Source: Streptomyces sp. WMMC940
GTDB lineage: Bacteria; Actinomycetota; Actinomycetes; Streptomycetales; Streptomycetaceae
Assembly: GCF_027460265.1 (NCBI RefSeq)
Contig: NZ_JAPZBC010000001.1
Location: forward strand, 5,622,001-5,686,000
Reading direction: 5' to 3'
DNA length: 64,000 nt
Of the stretch, positions 62,899 to 64,000 are shown one piece after another. Every line of letters starts with the position of its first letter. Position 1 is the first letter of the stretch. The notes under the pieces were generated by a model. The model did no database searches. It was not told the DNA's origin and worked only from the letters and a program-made list of their open reading frames with translations. Made by a program: the position numbers and the translations under genes.

Positions 62899-63255
62899 AT
62901 GTCCGTATCGGACGAGACCACCACCGTGAGCGACGGCATCCTCCTGTCGGACGCCGCCGCGGCCAAGGTGAAGTCCCTGCTGGAGCAGGAGGGCCGGGAC
63001 GACCTGGCGCTGCGCGTCGCGGTTCAGCCCGGCGGCTGCTCCGGCCTGCGTTACCAGCTCTTCTTCGACGAGCGTTCGCTCGACGGCGACGTCGTCAAGG
63101 AGTTCGACGGGGTCAGGGTCGTGACCGACCGTATGAGCGCGCCGTACCTCGGCGGCGCCTCCATCGACTTCGTCGACACGATCGAGAAGCAGGGCTTCAC
63201 GATCGACAACCCGAACGCGACGGGCTCCTGCGCCTGCGGCGACTCCTTCAGCTGA
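62899..63255 (+). CDS. A-type iron-sulfur carrier (IscA/ErpA/HesB family)
   Basis: A 118-residue protein that donates iron-sulfur clusters. ILLSDAAAAKVKSLLEQEGRDDLALRVAVQPGGCSGLRYQLFFD carries the first Cys. The C-terminal NPNATGSCACGDSFS provides the Cys-x-Cys pair. The order is the family's standard. Next to nadA, a 4Fe-4S enzyme, it may help mature it. The start at 62899 has a good ribosome site. Confidence 0.95.
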   Translation: MSVSDETTTVSDGILLSDAAAAKVKSLLEQEGRDDLALRVAVQPGGCSGLRYQLFFDERSLDGDVVKEFDGVRVVTDRMSAPYLGGASIDFVDTIEKQGFTIDNPNATGSCACGDSFS

Positions 63256-63260
63256 GCCGC

Positions 63261-63314
63261 CCGGACGCCGGAGGGCGGTGACCCTGTTCCGGGTCACCGC
63301 CCTCCGGCGTCCGG
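63261..63314. terminator. Very strong bidirectional terminator
   Basis: A perfect 24-bp stem (63261-63284 with 63291-63314) with a 6-base loop, the longest in the window, between convergent genes. Confidence 0.9.
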
Positions 63315-63340
63315 CGCCCGCTCCACTGCGGGACGCCCGC

Positions 63341-64000
63341 TCACTTGCGGGGCACGGCGTCGCCGCTCTCCACGTCGACGACCGTGCGGTCACCGAGCGG
63401 CGCGTCCAGCGTGACCTTCTCCGTCAGCTCCTTGGCGATCAGGATGCAGACCCGCCCCGGATCCGGCCGGGACTCGATGATCCTCACCCTGACCTCGGTG
63501 GCGGTCTCCTGCGCCTCGGCCGAGTAGTGGCTGCACACCCCGCCCCAGAAGCGCAGCGTCAGGGTGCGCCCGTCCTTCGCCACGGCGTACGACTCCACGC
63601 CCCGGACCGTCGTCTCCGGCAGCTTCGAGGCGTCGGGCGGCGACGGCACCGCGGTGCCCGACGGCACGGGCGCCTGCCGGGCCGGCTTCAGGTACTCCGG
63701 CGCCACGGCGGGCTGGATGATCGTGGACTCCTTCGAGCCGGTCTTCGGCCCTGTCGTGAACAGCCACGAGGGCACCAGCGCGGGCCGCCCCTCCACCGAG
63801 TGCACGGCCAGCCCGAACTCGGCCCGTGTGATCGTCACCACCTCGGCCGGGGCCGGCGTGCCGCTCTCCGGCTCGCAGGGAGCGGCCGGCTCCTTCCCCG
63901 CCAGCGGCCCCGGCGTCGCGCAACCCCCGATGCCGACCCGGCCACCGCCCCCGCGCTCCGCGTTCAGCCGCTCCAGTGCCTCCTCGGCGCCGACGACCGG
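63341..64000 (-). CDS. C-terminal part of an unidentified secreted or lipoprotein-like protein
   Basis: 219 residues up to the window edge; the start lies outside. The frame is open without interruption. It reads ALERLNAERGGGGRVGIGGC, then EVVTITRAEFGLAVHSVEGR and ALVPSWLFTTGPKTG, a Pro/Ser-rich middle, VESYAVAKDGRTLTLRFWGG, VCSHYSAEAQETATEVRVRIIES and DAPLGDRTVVDVESGDAVP. The beta-rich repeats and low charge suggest an extracytoplasmic protein. I do not recognise a family. Confidence 0.6.
   Translation of the reverse strand, partial: PVVGAEEALERLNAERGGGGRVGIGGCATPGPLAGKEPAAPCEPESGTPAPAEVVTITRAEFGLAVHSVEGRPALVPSWLFTTGPKTGSKESTIIQPAVAPEYLKPARQAPVPSGTAVPSPPDASKLPETTVRGVESYAVAKDGRTLTLRFWGGVCSHYSAEAQETATEVRVRIIESRPDPGRVCILIAKELTEKVTLDAPLGDRTVVDVESGDAVPRK

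Overview
This window is high-GC actinobacterial DNA, and gene content and order point to a Streptomyces chromosomal core. It carries type II glutamine synthetase (glnII) and type I glnA, each with a GlnR-type box, then the RDD/DUF4191/lipA/lipB block, aceE with E2/E3 of the dehydrogenase complex, pepA, cobS/cobT/cobU, pspA, nadA and an A-type iron-sulfur carrier. GTG starts are common, third codon positions are very GC-rich, and many gene pairs end in long perfect hairpins. No tRNA, rRNA, CRISPR array or complete insertion sequence was seen.

Layout. 1-5.4 kb: epimerase fragment, glnII, a Gfo/Idh oxidoreductase, a secreted protein with tandem double-psi-barrel-like repeats, an ArsC-like protein and a small conserved protein. 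5.7-9.6 kb: a three-gene metabolic cassette of a 2OG-Fe(II) oxygenase (HalD/BesD-like, HxD type), a SAM methyltransferase and a choline/carnitine-type acyltransferase. A 160-bp MITE-like element lies inside it. 9.7-11.8 kb: a NemR/NemA-like regulator, YCII protein and old-yellow-enzyme unit. 12-17.6 kb: glnA and lipoate synthesis. 17.9-26.2 kb: regulators and single enzymes, with several tail-to-tail overlaps. 26.3-37.6 kb: pyruvate dehydrogenase-type genes (E1, GntR regulator, E2, E3) interrupted by a WYL regulator/epoxide hydrolase pair and a gene remnant, then pepA.

37.9-44.1 kb is the most interesting region. It encodes a secreted Agd3-like polysaccharide deacetylase (CE18-type), a PelF-type glycosyltransferase, a large membrane protein in the position of the PelG exporter, and a GH114 lipoprotein. 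Together these look like a minimal exopolysaccharide system related to Pel and fungal galactosaminogalactan, built from alpha-1,4-linked (galactos)amine sugars.

44.2-49.7 kb holds cobalamin nucleotide-loop assembly genes (cobS, cobT, and cobU fused to a degenerate metallo-beta-lactamase domain) interleaved with two membrane proteins. 49.8-64 kb holds an ABC exporter, a methyltransferase, DUF3043, pspA and its partner, a histidine kinase/response regulator/RND transporter cluster, nadA, the iron-sulfur carrier and the end of an unidentified protein. Several intergenic spacers here are made of decaying tandem repeats (16, 18, 33, 63 and 87 bp). All assignments come from reading the sequence by eye; no database search was run.
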